DNA of 64,000 bases from Ditylenchus dipsaci (GCA_004194705.1 SADC01000133.1:62001-126000), one strand, 5' to 3'. Counted from the stretch's first letter, positions 33,559-44,574 are shown. Notes: a model not told the origin generated them from the letters alone. Numbers and translations: made by a program.

Positions 33559-35096
33559 TCAACGATTCTTCAGGATACGCTTTTTAAGAGATTCTTTGGC
33601 GAATTGAGGGCAGAATCGGTGTCCGTATGCCTCCACAACATCCTCAAATGACATGTGTTCTATCAAACGGTCCTGAAACAAAGTCTGTTATTTATTGCTG
33701 AATAGTAGATAAGGACAAAGTACCAGGATAGAATTATGACACCCTTTTTTGACAGCCAGTATTCTTCCAATCACTTCGTGAGGCGGGTCGAGCTCTTGGA
33801 GCTGACGAAGTAGAATGGCGAAAGCCCGATCTTCCTAAAATAAGAACAGTTGAGATGGTAATGATAGACCGGAGTCACTATGAACCTCGGGGAAGCAAAT
33901 AGAAATAATTTTGTTGATTCTTTTGCAGACAGGGAGAAGGTGAGGTAGGGATGTGTAGGGAAGTGCCCTGATCACGTCAAAGAGAATTTCGGTATGCATC
34001 GCAGTTGAGAATGAGCAATATGAAATACGCTAACAGCCAAAAACAGGCCAGTAAAGTATCTTATCAGTCCATATCTCAGTTACATATATTGATTTTTTTC
34101 TTGAAATTCCTGCTTGACACATTCGAACAAAATGGTCATTTTACTTATTTTGCCTTTCTCGTGGATACATATAGAAAATTAGGTGGCTGACAAACATGAC
34201 ATGCTTACCAAAATTGAACGACCGACTACATGGATGGCTACGTCTTCGCATTCTTCTAATCTGGCCTCTATTCCCTCACTGCTAAGGTAGACTAGATCTC
34301 TGTGGCATTCATTGTATACTGATTTCTAAACAAATGAATATTTAGATATAAAACGCTGATTTATACACGTTTATTTATATCGCCACTCTCGTGGAGACAA
34401 TGAGAAGATCAGATGTTCATGTTTAGGGGAATGCCCTGATCACGTCATAGATGACTTCCACATGCATCGTAATTTTTAAGGTGGAAAAAATTTGTGAAAC
34501 TTGAGAAATGCTCACCAGAACCAATTTAGAGAGATCCCCTATGCACCTTGACACACTTTGAACGTTCATTATGGATTGCGTAGGCATCATTTTAATGATG
34601 TCATAGAGCACCTCATTCGGCAGACGCTGAATATGATATATTATAGAGACTTAGAATGACAAGGCCTGCTTGACACATTCGAACAAAGTGGTCATTTTAC
34701 ACAGAGCCATACTAATTTATTGCGAATTCCGAAAAAACTTACTTGTTTTGAAAAATTTCCGTTATTCTTAGGATCACTTGGCGAAATTTTCTTTTCAATG
34801 GGAGCCTTTGAATCCACTGCTTCTTTCGAAGGATTCTTTGGTACATTCTGCAACCAATTCGGCGCTTGGCTTTGCTTCTTTGGAATTCGCTGACTTGAAT
34901 GGTTTTGCTGCTCATTTTGCTCATCACCTTTCTTCGCGGTTTGATTGGCGTGCTTTTCAGAAGACTTGTTGGACGTATGACCGCTTGACCCACCTTTCTT
35001 TTCGAAGTCTTTAGATAGCTGCTTGGAATCATCTGGCTTGTTTGTCGACTTTTCTGGATTCTGTTGAGACTCCTTAGACTTTCCTTTCTTCGCCAT
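33559..35096 (-). CDS. Multi-exon F-box-like protein gene
   Basis: Exons on the minus strand: 35096-34743 (118 codons from ATG; Lys/Ser/Gln-rich, low complexity), 34626-34516, 34325-34209, 33999-33886, 33834-33724 and 33672-33559 with a TGA stop. All junctions are phase 0 with GT donors. Acceptors end TTCAG, TTTAG, TTTTAG and TTTCAG; the exon at 33999 has no clear AG. Two introns are 51 bp. Exon 2 reads RLPNEVLYDIIKMMPTQSIM and exon 4 MHTEILFDVIRALPYTSLPH, each followed by VSRCI/VCKRI, the pattern of an F-box. F-box proteins usually recruit SCF ubiquitin ligase substrates. A decayed third copy of that exon with a stop lies near 34430-34475. Predicted about 306 residues. The F-box call is by eye and is the weaker part; the coding structure is strong. 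Confidence 0.7.
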
Positions 35097-35904
35097 AGCT
35101 CGACCTAAGTATGTTCAATTAAATGCGAATCATATTAAGGCTTAACTGTTAAGAAGTAAAACATAAAAATGAAGACACACCAAAAAGAGTAACTCTACAG
35201 TATAAAGGGACGAAAATTCGTTCCCGATCGTTTATGGTCTTGCTCTTCATGTAAAATAGACAATCAAAAAAAATTAAGGTCACTTCCAGCATAAAAATTT
35301 TTTCTCGAATGCGAATCCGTTAAAGAGGCATGCTCGCGCCGATGCAATAATTCTTGCATTTCAAATTCGCGGGTACCAGTCACGCCAGAGATTTGAATTT
35401 CAAAATCGTTTTTCAAATCATTTGAATGTTTTGTTCCAGTGTGTCGATGCTTCCGCTTGGTTTTTTTTGAGTGTGCTCATGACTATATTAACTATAATGA
35501 CTGAAATCATTGGGGTCTAACGGTGTCAGTGCCTTGTTATTATTGGGCGGGACTTTTTTCTGCCCGCTTCTGGCTTTTTTCTGCCCGTTTTTTGCTTCTT
35601 TCTGCCCGCTTTTTTGAAAATAATATAAAAAATAACCACAATTTGTGATAACTTTTTTTTCTTAGCAGCAAATAGTATACAAAATTTCCTAGGGAATCCG
35701 AATTTTTTTACAGAATTTCCAAAAAGCTCTTGGCTGCTAAGATGTGACCATTTATTGCATGCAAGAGATTTTTTTGCCTCAATTCTGCAAAGTGGCGGCA
35801 CTAGACAGCTGAGAACTTTCTTCTCAAAACGAAGAAAAAGACAGGCACACAGCAGATTTAATAATTGTATCTAATGCAGTTTAAAACGCTTCACACAATG
35901 ATAT
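35097..35904. other. Upstream region of the F-box-like gene and a TTTTTTCTGCCCGC array
   Basis: 35097-35300 is the presumed promoter side of the gene, with no motif that can be named. 35548-35612 has three to four TTTTTTCTGCCCGC words. 35640-35900 is AT-rich and then joins the 30840-type foldback flank (AATGCAGTTTAAAACGCTTC). Confidence 0.45.
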
Positions 35905-36158
35905 TACAGTCAACCCTCGATTTAACGTCACCCCTTTCTCAAAATAGGGTGACGTTAAATCGAGTACCCGCGGGTCTTTTCGGCAAAATTGTTTTTATTC
36001 ACAAAAACGATCGGCAAAATTAAAATCCTTGCGATATTTGCGATTAGACTGACCGAAGACAACTGGCAAAAAATTTCAAAAATTAGGTAAAAAAAAGTGT
36101 TGGACCCTTGGTGGGAACGAACTTTTGGGGGGTGACGTTAAATCGAGGGTTGACTGTA
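35905..36158. mobile_element. Pogo-like MITE, same target as 30582-30832
   Basis: TACAGTCAACCCTCGATTTA ends with TA flanks. Flanking sequence 35865-35904 and 36159-36335 is an inverted copy of the host sequence around 30582, so the two probably descend from one insertion. Confidence 0.85.
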
Positions 36159-36335
36159 TTACTTTTTTTTCAAAGACCCTGTAAATTGTTGAAAAAATCA
36201 CAAAAACAGTGAGAAAACACCGTAATTTCTATAAAAAAAGTTGTTGGTTTTTAGGTACTTTTAGTATCAAATTGTTTTGTCTTGAATAAGTCGAAATCGG
36301 ATGGTTGTCTTGCAAGTCTTGACACTAGTTTTGTC

Positions 36336-36990
36336 ATATACCCGGAAAGACCATCTACCCCGAAGGAGCGGGTCACAATTTTTTCGGCGAGCACTCAGTT
36401 GCGGATTTTTTTGGCGGATTCTACACATGCGGAGCCGTTTTGTGCGGATTTGAACTTGCGGACTCCACACTTGCGGATTCGTTCTTTCGAATTATCACCC
36501 TACATTTTATTTTTCTTATTCAAGAAAGTGTTTAGAAATGCTTCTCGTACCTTGTTGTGCAGAAAAAATAAGTTCCAGGGTGATTTTAAGTCACTTTTAA
36601 AAAAATCCGAGTATAGGATGGGAGGGGGGGGGAGGGTGGTTTAACTAAAGAAGTACCCAAACATCACAGTCAGCCGTTCTCGTGTTAATCTTTCTATGAA
36701 TATATGCTTTCATAATTTTTCTTGTTTGAAATATCCTGAAATCATACATGAAGTAGGAGATAGCCATTTGGTTTACGAAGCTTCGCCAATGTTTTGCTGA
36801 CATGTTTTTTTGGAAAATGACCTGGGCAACTAACCCACTTCAACCCCTCCGTTCTCCGAAACCTTGGATGGGTACCGCCTGATCAAGTGAATATCTACCT
36901 GGATGGTCTGAAAATAAAATTGAGTCAGATTCAAAAATAAATCGTCCTATCATACGTGAAATCGTGTAGGTAATTAGGCTTGAGGTGGTG
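36336..36990. other. GCGGATT words and one CACCTGG unit, no gene
   Basis: 36390-36490 has repeated TTGCGGA(T/C)T words. A G run lies at 36620-36635. 36840-36980 is a unit of the CACCTGG tandem family. No coding frame was recognised. Confidence 0.45.
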
Positions 36991-36994
36991 CCCG

Positions 36995-37165
36995 AAGTTC
37001 GAAAATTTTTCCTAATCCTTCAACTTTTATAGAGATTTTTCAGCTTTATTTCTAACAAAGCAAGGCCTAGAATTCAATTTTAGGTATGGTTTTGTTAGAT
37101 ACCAAGTTGGAAAAATCCGCACAGAAAATCAATGATTAGGAAAAAATTTTAAACTCCCGGGCACT
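36995..37165. mobile_element. Small foldback, AAAATTTTTCCTAATC arms
   Basis: Arms 36995-37080 and 37085-37165 pair (GAAAATTTTTCCTAATC, AGGCCTAGAATT). Related to 43566-43805. 37300-37360 has GGCGCCAGCGCC/GCGCCGGCGCTGG words. Confidence 0.65.
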
Positions 37166-37616
37166 ACCTCTTATTAGCATGGGCATGCTTCTTTCATACG
37201 AAATTCCAATTTCACCTACCAGAGAACCCAAAACCTTGGATGATATCATTATTTGTGAGGTCAAAAATCGAGGTACGTGTACTCCCTTAAAAAATTTTGG
37301 CTCCGGCGCCAGCGCCGACCTCTTTTGAAAAATGCCTCAGCGCCGGCGCTGGCTTGATAATTTCGTTTTTGCTGTAAATTTCATGAAAAATTGCTATTTT
37401 TTTAACAGTACGTTTTTTACAGTGAGAGTGATAATAATTATTTGTTATCTATATCGATTAGCAGCATAGCGTTCATCTTTCCTCTATTAATTCCTCATGG
37501 TGAGTGAATATTGAAATACAGGGTGTTTAAAAAAATCCGCAGAATTTGAGATGACTATAAATTTTTTAGAATAAATTTGTATTTTCACTTATCGTTTTCT
37601 CTTGACGGACAATTTC

Positions 37617-38352
37617 GGGCACTTATTTACTTGGGGGGGCGCATTTTTTACTAATTTGTAAATCATGTTTAAACGACTCCTAAGTAACTTTTATGTGCTT
37701 TAAACGATAAGAAAGTCATTTTCTGACACTTTTCCACACAAAAATCGTTTTTTTGAAAAAAAATTTTTTTGACTAAAATTTGACTTTTTGCCTTGGTCCC
37801 CCAAGGAAATCCAACCTGAAAGGGTACCTGGATACCACAAAAAGATGGAATTTGAACATAGTTTTGTTGACTGCGGCCTACCGCATAAAGAAACTCTGGT
37901 ATGCATACATTTTTATGCATCCAGAGTCACTTTCGAGTGATTTGCGTTTAAGGTATGTGGGTGTGCGCATCTCAACCCCAAGCAACCAAGCCCCCTGCGC
38001 CCCCGAAGGGGCGCAGGGGGCTTGGTTGGTTAGAGATGCGCGCGCGCACTTACCTTAGACATAATTCCGAGCAAGACTCTTGATCAAAAATGCATTAAGC
38101 GACTCTTTTTGCCCAGCTCCAGTGACCAAAACGCGGTAGAATCCTTAATACAAGGTGTTTTGCCTTGGTCCCCCAAGGCAATAAGTCTTATTTTGGCCAA
38201 AGAATTTTTTTTCAAAAAATCTATTTTTTACGTGGAAAAGTGTCAGAAAACAACTTTTTAATCGTTTTAAGCATATAAAAATTACTTAGAAGTCGTTTAA
38301 ACATGATTTACAAATGTGCAAAAAATGCGCCCCCCCAAGTACATAAGTTCCC
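37617..38352. mobile_element. Foldback with GGGCACTTATTTAC ends
   Basis: The left end GGGCACTTATTTACTTGGGG and the inverse near 38340 enclose palindrome-family halves with a GC-rich centre (37990-38020). Direct repeats AATTTC (37611-37616, 38353-38358) flank it. It interrupts a CAGGGTGTTTC element whose halves lie at 37521-37610 and 38359-38625. Same family as 21467-22201. Confidence 0.83.
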
Positions 38353-38667
38353 AATTTCGTTCAGTGTATAATGTCAAAAGAATGATTTTCGCTTGATCTT
38401 GCTGTGGTTTCGAGTTTTAGCCATCTAAGGTCCACCCAGAGTCCAGGACCAGAACCACAGAGGGACCAAGCGAAAATCGTATTTTTGACATTATACACCA
38501 AATGAGAGAAAACGAAAAAGAAAGAAAGAGAAAACTATTGGCAAAAACAGAAATTAGAAATTCGGTCTAGAAAACAAGTTATAGCCATTAAAATCCTGCG
38601 GATTTCTAGAAACACCCTGTATTTTCCCTATGCTGAGAAATAAGTCCATATGAGGTGGAGTTATTAG

Positions 38668-38902
38668 TAGGGTTGTTAAAATAGCCGGCTATTTTTTTTT
38701 TCGGCTATTTTCGGCTATTTAGCCGGCTATATAGCCAGCTAAATAGCCGAAAATAGCCGAAAATCGGCTATTTATTAAAAAATTAATGCTTAATTTCTTT
38801 TAAATTTTCTTATTTTTTTAAATTTTTTCTAGTTTCTTTTAAAAATAGCTCATTATTCAAATAGCGGCTATTCACCGGCTATTTAGCCGTTGAACAACTC
38901 TA
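38668..38902. mobile_element. hAT-like element D with GGCTATTT words
   Basis: TAGGGTTGTTAAAATAGCC at the left; inverse TAGAGTTGTTCAACGGC at the right. Perfect 8-bp repeats GTTATTAG (38660-38667, 38903-38910). Words AGCCGGCTATTT/TTTCGGCTA are dense near both ends. The paralog at 58270 has a single GTTATTAG without the element, so the insertion is directly supported. Confidence 0.92.
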
Positions 38903-39027
38903 GTTATTAGAGAGTGGGGAGTTCATGAAAGGAATGAAGTAATCCATATTGGTTTTGTGAAAAAAATTGTGTAAATTACTTTTTCAACAATAGCATATGA
39001 TACCCTGGTTATGTTAATGTATTTTAT

Positions 39028-39188
39028 TACCGTATTTCCTCTAATAAGCGCCCGGGGCGCTTATTTTTCAAACCCCTAAAATTTTAAAATTGTCAATCAG
39101 AAATGGCCTTAATTCCAAAATTTTAGTCAAAAAATAGGGGGGGGGGGGCGCTTATTGGAGCGGGGCGCTTATTAGAGGAAATACGGTA
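39028..39188. mobile_element. ACCGTATTTCC MITE (core AAGCGCCC)
   Basis: TACCGTATTTCCTCTAATAA, then GCGCCCGGGGCGCTTATT; the right end is the inverse. The interior TTGTCAATCAGAAATGGCC is shared with 41278 and 61188. Absent from the paralog near 58383. Confidence 0.92.
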
Positions 39189-39337
39189 TGTTTAAAAAAT
39201 AATAAACTAAAAAATCAAAGAAAATAAATAAAATATTTAAGAAATGAAAGAAATTGCAGCAAAAAAATTCAGATAATTTAGTTTGAGATAAAAAATGATT
39301 GTCTTTCTCAATATTAGGCTCTTAAATTTTAAAAACA

Positions 39338-39430
39338 GCGCCGGGGACAGCGCCGGGACGAAAAATTTTAGCGCCAACGCCGGCGCCGACCAAAATTTTC
39401 ATCGGCCCCAGCCGGCGCTGGAACATCACT
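39338..39430. repeat. GCGCCGGC word array
   Basis: CAGCGCCGGG and GCGCCGGCGCC words, closing GGCGCTGGAACATCACTG, which resembles an inverted CAGTGNTGTTCC hAT-like end. The left flank matches 58500-58540. Confidence 0.75.
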
Positions 39431-39799
39431 GCTTTCAATCGATTTTTTCTCAATTTTTTGTAAGGAAAATGGGTCTGAAGTTTTAAAAGTTTCAATAAAA
39501 TTATTTTACAAATTTCAATTTTTTCTCGTAGTTTTTCGGATCTGATCATTTACTTTTATTGGACTCTCACTGAACAAAAGTTATTGTGAACTAATGACAA
39601 AGTTTTTTTTTACTCCAATGTAATCGCCGAACTTACCCAGAATTTTTTTTTAGGAATTAAAAAATAGCTCCCCCGAGGGAATAATGGAATTTTTACGGTG
39701 AATAAAATTTTTTGCCAGTCTTGATATGAGATACACCTGACCTGTTTTTTTCGGTCTTAGAAAAATTAAGGCTAATACACAGTCGATAAAAGGGTAGGG

Positions 39800-41050
39800 T
39801 GGTAGTTGGCCAAATGTTTTTCGGCCAAATTTTTTTTGAGCCAATAATCTTTCAATTAAAAAATTTTCAACCAGTCTTGGCGTTCCGCCATGGAGACTCT
39901 TGCCAATTCGACATTTCATCCAATCAGACTTTGGCCAAAAAGTAGTTAACCCCTAAGATTTCATGCATTGAAATTTGAGTACCTGTCAGGGGTCGTAAAT
40001 CAATCAATGCATGAAATCTTAGGGTTAACTACTCCAAAATAATGTTTCAGCAAATCGGACTTTGGCCAGTCTTTTATGTTAGCCAGCCAAGCTTCGGCCA
40101 ATATAATATTGAGCCAGTCGTGTTTTGGCCAGTATAAGGTTTGTTAGGACTAAATTGGGCTTTTGCCTGCCCATATCAAAACAACTAAAAAAATCAACCC
40201 TCGGTAGATGCAAATACACCTGGCTAGTCGGAAAATAAAAATTCGGATAAAATTAAAAATAAACCACTTTTCCTTACCTTAATTTATGTGAGGAAAAAGG
40301 TTTGTTAGTGCCAAAACTTCGATTTTCCCACCGAAGTTACGAATCCGGAGTGGGCACCCTAGGGTAGGTGGATATCCACCTATCCAAGGCATGGCATAAT
40401 TTTTTATTTATTAAAATCGAAATAAGAAATCAAACCATATTTCGACTGTATTGGATTCCAATTTTTTTAGTTTCGAAATGTGCGGGTTTTTTTCACACAC
40501 GAATCGGCCCACACACGAATAGGTCCACACTTTTTGAATCCGTGCATTTTGAAAAATTTTGTGGTCGTCCACTTAAAGAAAAACTTTTTTAAACTTTTTC
40601 GGGTACCAAAAATTATTCTCTGGACTAATTTGGGCATGCTGAAAATGGTTTGATAGTGGTAAAATGCCGTTTTATAGTGTGTTTTTTGAGTTTAGGTAAA
40701 ATAGAGTTTTGGTAAAATCAATAATATCCCAATACTCAAAAATACATTGCAAAACGTCATTTTACCACTATCAGGTTGATAGTATCAACCCATCTTCAGC
40801 ATGCCCAAATTAGTCCAGAAAATAGGTTTTGGAACATGAAAAGCGAATTTTTTTTTCAATATTTTAGGCCATCCAGGTGTAATCGCATCTACCCGAGGGT
40901 TAGTTACCCTAGATGTTTTGATATGGGCAGGCAAAAGCCCACTTTAGTCCTAACAAACTAAACAAACTCTATTGGCCAAAGTATTAAATTGGCCACAACT
41001 CCACTGGCTTAACTATTATACTGGCCAAAACTCGACTGGCTCAAGTATTG
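39800..41050. mobile_element. GGCCA-word element enclosing CACCTGG units
   Basis: TTTTGGCCA(A/G) words occur at 39808-40130 and again, inverted in part, at 40970-41045. Between them are CACCTGG units and a palindrome (40660-40790). No convincing target repeat was seen. Probably one decayed word-array element. Confidence 0.5.
39943..40033. mobile_element. 91-bp near-perfect palindrome inserted in GGCCA words
   Basis: AGTAGTTAACCCCTAAGATT at the left and the inverse at the right, with ATGCATTG/CAATGCAT inside. Confidence 0.75.
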
Positions 41051-41277
41051 CAGTTTCAATTACTGTTTAAAAACCAGAAAAAGAGAAGTAACCGAAATCA
41101 TTTAAATTTTTAATAGGAAGTGTGAAATCTTATCATTACGGCCTATAGGCAACAACTTTTGAAGTCGCTTATATGTCATAATGATAGAAACTTACACGAA
41201 TCGCACAGAAAACGAACCATAGATTTTGTTCTGTTTCTCTGGTTTTTTCCCGCGCTGCTTCCCTGGTTTATACCTAA

Positions 41278-41438
41278 TACCGTATTTTCTTTATTAATGC
41301 ACCCGGGTTCATTACTTTTTAACTCCTAGAAAAACTCGAAATTGTCAATCGAAAATGGCCTTAACTCTGAAATCCTAGTCAAAAATAGAGGGGAGGGTTC
41401 ATTATTAGAGAGGGTTCATTAATAGAGAAAGTACGGTA
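41278..41438. mobile_element. ACCGTATTTCC MITE (core AATGCACCC / GGGTTCATT)
   Basis: TACCGTATTTTCTTTATTAA at the left, TTAATAGAGAAAGTACGGTA at the right. The interior AAATTGTCAATCGAAAATGG is shared with 39028 and 61188. Confidence 0.9.
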
Positions 41439-42149
41439 ATTGCTGTTTCTGAATAAATATAGTTTTAAAATAACATTTAAAATTTTTTCAATAGCAATGG
41501 CGCACAATTGGAAAATTTCTCATTGCATTTATATACTGTCATTAAATGATACTCAGCAAGTTGTGCCTAAATTAATAATTATATTTATCTTCATTAGTAA
41601 ATTTTTTTGTATTATTTGCAATAGTTTGTGAGGAATTTGTTTCTCTTTTCAATTAGTTTCTATTTAATCACCGTTTGATTTTCATGCAACTTTAGCAGTC
41701 GCCATTCTAAAATATTTTCTATCATGAACTACCATTGAATATTTTAAAATTTTAACATTTTCGCTTTGCTGTGGCTCTTATTCCGAACTTTTCAAACTTC
41801 GACTCTATGTGTGTTCAAAAGTACGCCAAAAAATCTTATTATGGTCAGCCCTGTTGTGTTTTCAGTCTTAGACAAGGGTAGGTCAGCGTACGTTAGGACG
41901 TAATCGAGCATGTTTTTCGTGCTCAAGAGATCGTGATTTAATCATGCGTGAAAAATTTTCACTTTGTTAATTTATTAATGATTTTTCATCAGTTATAAAT
42001 GTTTGTACCGTATTATCTCTAAAAGAACCACACTCCCTCGTTTAAAAAAGTGTTTTTGGCATTGTGTTTTTGACACATTTTTAAGAGACTGTCTGAGGTA
42101 AGTTACCACTCAATTGGTGACTCATCTCTCCGGATACAAAATGGGTGGT
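41439..42149. other. Gene-free, one isolated ACCGTATT end at 42006
   Basis: AT-rich. TACCGTATTATCTCTAAAAG at 42006 has no partner. TTGGCATTGTGTTTTTGAC there is shared with the 24049 family. Confidence 0.45.
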
Positions 42150-42345
42150 AATTCGCCTCACAAAGGAACATATGGTAGGGGCAATGAGATATCGAAAAAC
42201 CTTATATACCATTCAATAGAGAATCGAAAATCCAGTTTTAACTTAGAGACCCTTTTTTGCGGAAAAGTCGATTTTACTATATAATTGTATAGAAAAAGTA
42301 TAGTTTTATTGAAGAAGCAGTCACATAAGTTCTAGTGGTGCAGTC
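42150..42345 (+). repeat. Dispersed repeat with truncated tRNA-like 3' end
   Basis: Matches 47320-47440 plus 47733-47795 (AAGGAACATATGG, AGAGAATCGAAAATCCAG, GAAGAAGCAGTCACAT). It breaks off at GTGGTGCAGTCG, where the other copy continues into a tRNA-like sequence. Confidence 0.65.
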
Positions 42346-42538
42346 GCACGGTCCCTCAAAAACTGCATTCTGTAGTATTTAAAAATAAACAAAACACCAA
42401 GAATTTCAAAAAAACTTTTTCTTTGTTTTCAAAAAATGGTGATTTTTAGGATACTTTGCTTGAATTTAGAATTTTTTTTGGTGACCTGAAGAATTATCCA
42501 GGCTTGGAAAATAGGCAGAAGTTCTGAACAAAATTTCG

Positions 42539-42775
42539 TTGACTACCAAGTTCAATTCCCATGAAAAACGCACAAACTATAAGACGAACGCTGAAAGAAA
42601 GCACAACAAAAATTCGAATCATCACACTTACATCGACACTGAACTTTATTTTAGGCAGAACATAACAAATCAAGAACAGTTGAAATTTGATCAACAAGAG
42701 ATAAGAAAATATGTGAGATTTTTGGAGAGACTTCCCATTACATCCAAGGCTTGCGCTCCTTTGGACGCTTCGTGA
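42539..42775 (+). CDS. Unassigned 78-codon open frame
   Basis: Polar composition (KRTNYKTNAERKHNKN, then YIDTELYFRQNITNQEQLKF). No domain or splice signal was identified. It could be an exon of an unknown gene or chance. Confidence 0.25.
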   Translation: MTTKFNSHEKRTNYKTNAERKHNKNSNHHTYIDTELYFRQNITNQEQLKFDQQEIRKYVRFLERLPITSKACAPLDAS

Positions 42776-42871
42776 AGGAAAATCGCCTAGGGATCCAACG
42801 GCTCACGATGATTGATCGAATCATAACCTCAAATCACAAAGCAAGTATAAATAGGTAAAAAAAAGACTTAC

Positions 42872-43251
42872 GAAGACATCTGCTGCTCTTATCCTCAACC
42901 TTAAGCTCGACCTCAGAAGTAACATCAGGTGGCTGAGCATCTTGGAACACCTGTAAATAAAGAAAATGATTCCAAACCACTTAAATCAAAGATTTGAGCA
43001 GCCTTATCAGGGACAGCAGCCAGCGGGAAATTCTCGGACTTGCTGCGCTCAATTTTTCTGATCTCATCACCAACGGCTTCGCTCTTTCTGTTTCGAGCCC
43101 TCAGACTTTTCCACCGCTGAGTATGTGTCACCAGCGCACAAAAATTATTTGAAGAATAAGATGCGGAATAAAAAATTGTACGTACATTCTCACTTAATTT
43201 GGCGGCGTGCTGAGTTGAAACAGCCTCCTCTTCAGACACTACTTTCCACTT
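42872..43251 (-). CDS. Myb/SANT-like DNA-binding gene fragment
   Basis: Minus-strand exons: 43251-43186 (KWKVVSEEEAVSTQ), a 69-bp intron (GTACGT...ACTCAG), 43116-42981 (RWKSLRARNRKS, then DEIRKIERSKSENFPL), and probably 42940-42872 (AQPPDVTSEVELKVEDKSS) to a GTAAGT donor. The order KWKxV followed by NRWKSLR.R.RKS is that of Myb/SANT-like domains of GT-1/MADF type in invertebrate transcription factors and domesticated transposase partners. The junction near 42981 (GTGGTT donor) is weak. Start and end exons were not found; neighbours are repeats. Confidence 0.5.
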
Positions 43252-43349
43252 CTAAAAAGCTATGGAATTTAAGGATTTACATTAAATGCTTTCACACCAA
43301 ATTTTCACGAAATGCATACCTTGACCAGGGTACTGCACAGGGCATAATT

Positions 43350-43487
43350 TTAAATTAAAGTTATACCTAAATAATACTATTTTGGTATAAAAATAGATTG
43401 CTTTTATACCCTGGGTATAAAGTATAAGTCAATACTTTTATACCCTGGGTATTGTTTCATACCCAGGGTATACAATCACACCCTGGC
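43350..43487. repeat. ATACCCTGGGTAT palindromic word array
   Basis: Four ATACCCTGGGTAT-type palindromes or halves. The right end TCACACCCTG is an inverted CAGGGTGTGA. A possible left end is CAGGGCATAA at 43336. No target repeat was found. Confidence 0.6.
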
Positions 43488-43565
43488 CAATTTGAGGCAA
43501 ACTTTGAATTCTAACGCCGGCTTCATGTTCAGCATGGTTGATCTGCTTAAAAAAGTGCCCTTAAA

Positions 43566-43805
43566 GGGCCTGACCTCTTCCTACTCGGTGGTACCCCGCC
43601 AATTCAAAAATTTTCCCTTGATCATTAGACTTCTGTACGGATTTTTCCGCTAGGTTTCTAACAAAACTAAGCCTAAAATTTAATTTCAGGCCTAGTTTAG
43701 TTGGAAACGTGGCAGAAAAATCCGAACAGAATTCCAATGATCAAGGGAAAATTTTTGAATTGGCGGGGGAACACCGAATAGGAAGAGGTCAGGCCCTTTA
43801 AAGAG
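43566..43805. mobile_element. 240-bp foldback
   Basis: CCCTTAAAGGGCCTGACCTC at the left and its inverse at the right. Arms pair through AATTCAAAAATTTTCCC and TAGGCCTAGTTTAG-like parts. Confidence 0.83.
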
Positions 43806-43821
43806 GGGGGAGCCATTTAGG

Positions 43822-44150
43822 TTTGAAAAAGTGGCTTCCATGGCGCAGTGCGTAAGTGCTCGCGTTTTTTGGCCCAAAATAATGTTTTTTTGGTGTTGCA
43901 GGTTCAAACCCACGTAGGGCAAACTATTTTTTTGGCTTTTTTGGGCAGTTTAAAGATAATTAGACTTTTTTGACGCCAGAATCGGGATCAGCGACCCAAA
44001 TTACCTCTAAACTGCCCAAAAAAGCCAAAAAAAATAGTGTGCCCCTATGTAGGTTTAAACCTGCAACACCGAAAAAACAATATTTTGGGCCAAAAAACGC
44101 GAGCACTTACGCACTGCGCCATGGAAGCCACTTTTTCAAACCTAAATGGC
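43822..44150. mobile_element. Foldback whose arms are tRNA-like sequences
   Basis: The left arm 43822-43985 contains TGGCGCAGTGCGTAAGTGC (A-box-like) and GGTTCAAACCC (B-box-like), 68 bases apart in tRNA order. The right arm 43990-44150 is its inverse with minor changes. A tRNA-derived SINE or tRNA pseudogene appears to have become a hairpin. The acceptor ends do not pair, so it is not a functional tRNA. Confidence 0.6.
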
Positions 44151-44257
44151 TTTGGGGCTTGGAGTTGAGATGCGCACACTCACATACCTTAGACGCAAAT
44201 CACTCGAAAGGGACTCTGGATGCATAAAAAATGTATGCATACCAGAATTTATTTGGT

Positions 44258-44427
44258 AAAAGTACGATTCGAGACAAATTCGATTCGAGACGGTCGATTC
44301 GAGACAGGTACGATTCGAGACGGTCGATTCGAGACAGGTACGATTCGAGACGGTCGATTCGAGACAGGTACGATTCGAGACGGTCGATTCGAGATAGGTA
44401 CGATTCGAGACGGTCGATTCGAGACAG
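44258..44427. repeat. 30-bp tandem array CGATTCGAGAC
   Basis: Five units alternating GGTCGATTCGAGACA and GGTACGATTCGAGAC. All six frames are open because 30 is divisible by three, so the predicted SRIDRLESYL-type proteins are artefacts. Confidence 0.9.
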
Positions 44428-44574
44428 TTTTTCAAAAAATTCAAATTGATAATAACAAGTCATGCGAACATAGCGGATGTATATTTTCGTACCAAAAAAT
44501 ATTTTTTACACATGGTTTCGGTTTTTTTGTGAATTCTGGATGATTTTCAGTAAGTAAATTTAGAAGATGGCGAG

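Larger units (their letters stand above)
38359..39300. repeat. Direct paralog of 58070-58500
   Basis: 38450-38660, 38903-39015 and 39189-39300 match 58070-58280, 58280-58390 and 58383-58500 in direct orientation. Two insertions found only here (38668-38902 and 39028-39188) account for the gaps. A third, inverted copy is at 19254-19530. Confidence 0.82.

Noticed and set aside
43836..43918. Functional tRNA gene
   Set aside because: A- and B-box-like blocks are present but the acceptor stem ends do not pair and the sequence is duplicated as a hairpin, so a relic is more likely.
44142..44543. Several open frames on both strands (SRIDRLESYL / FETGTIRDGR type)
   Set aside because: They are translations of the 30-bp CGATTCGAGAC tandem array; a period divisible by three keeps all frames open.
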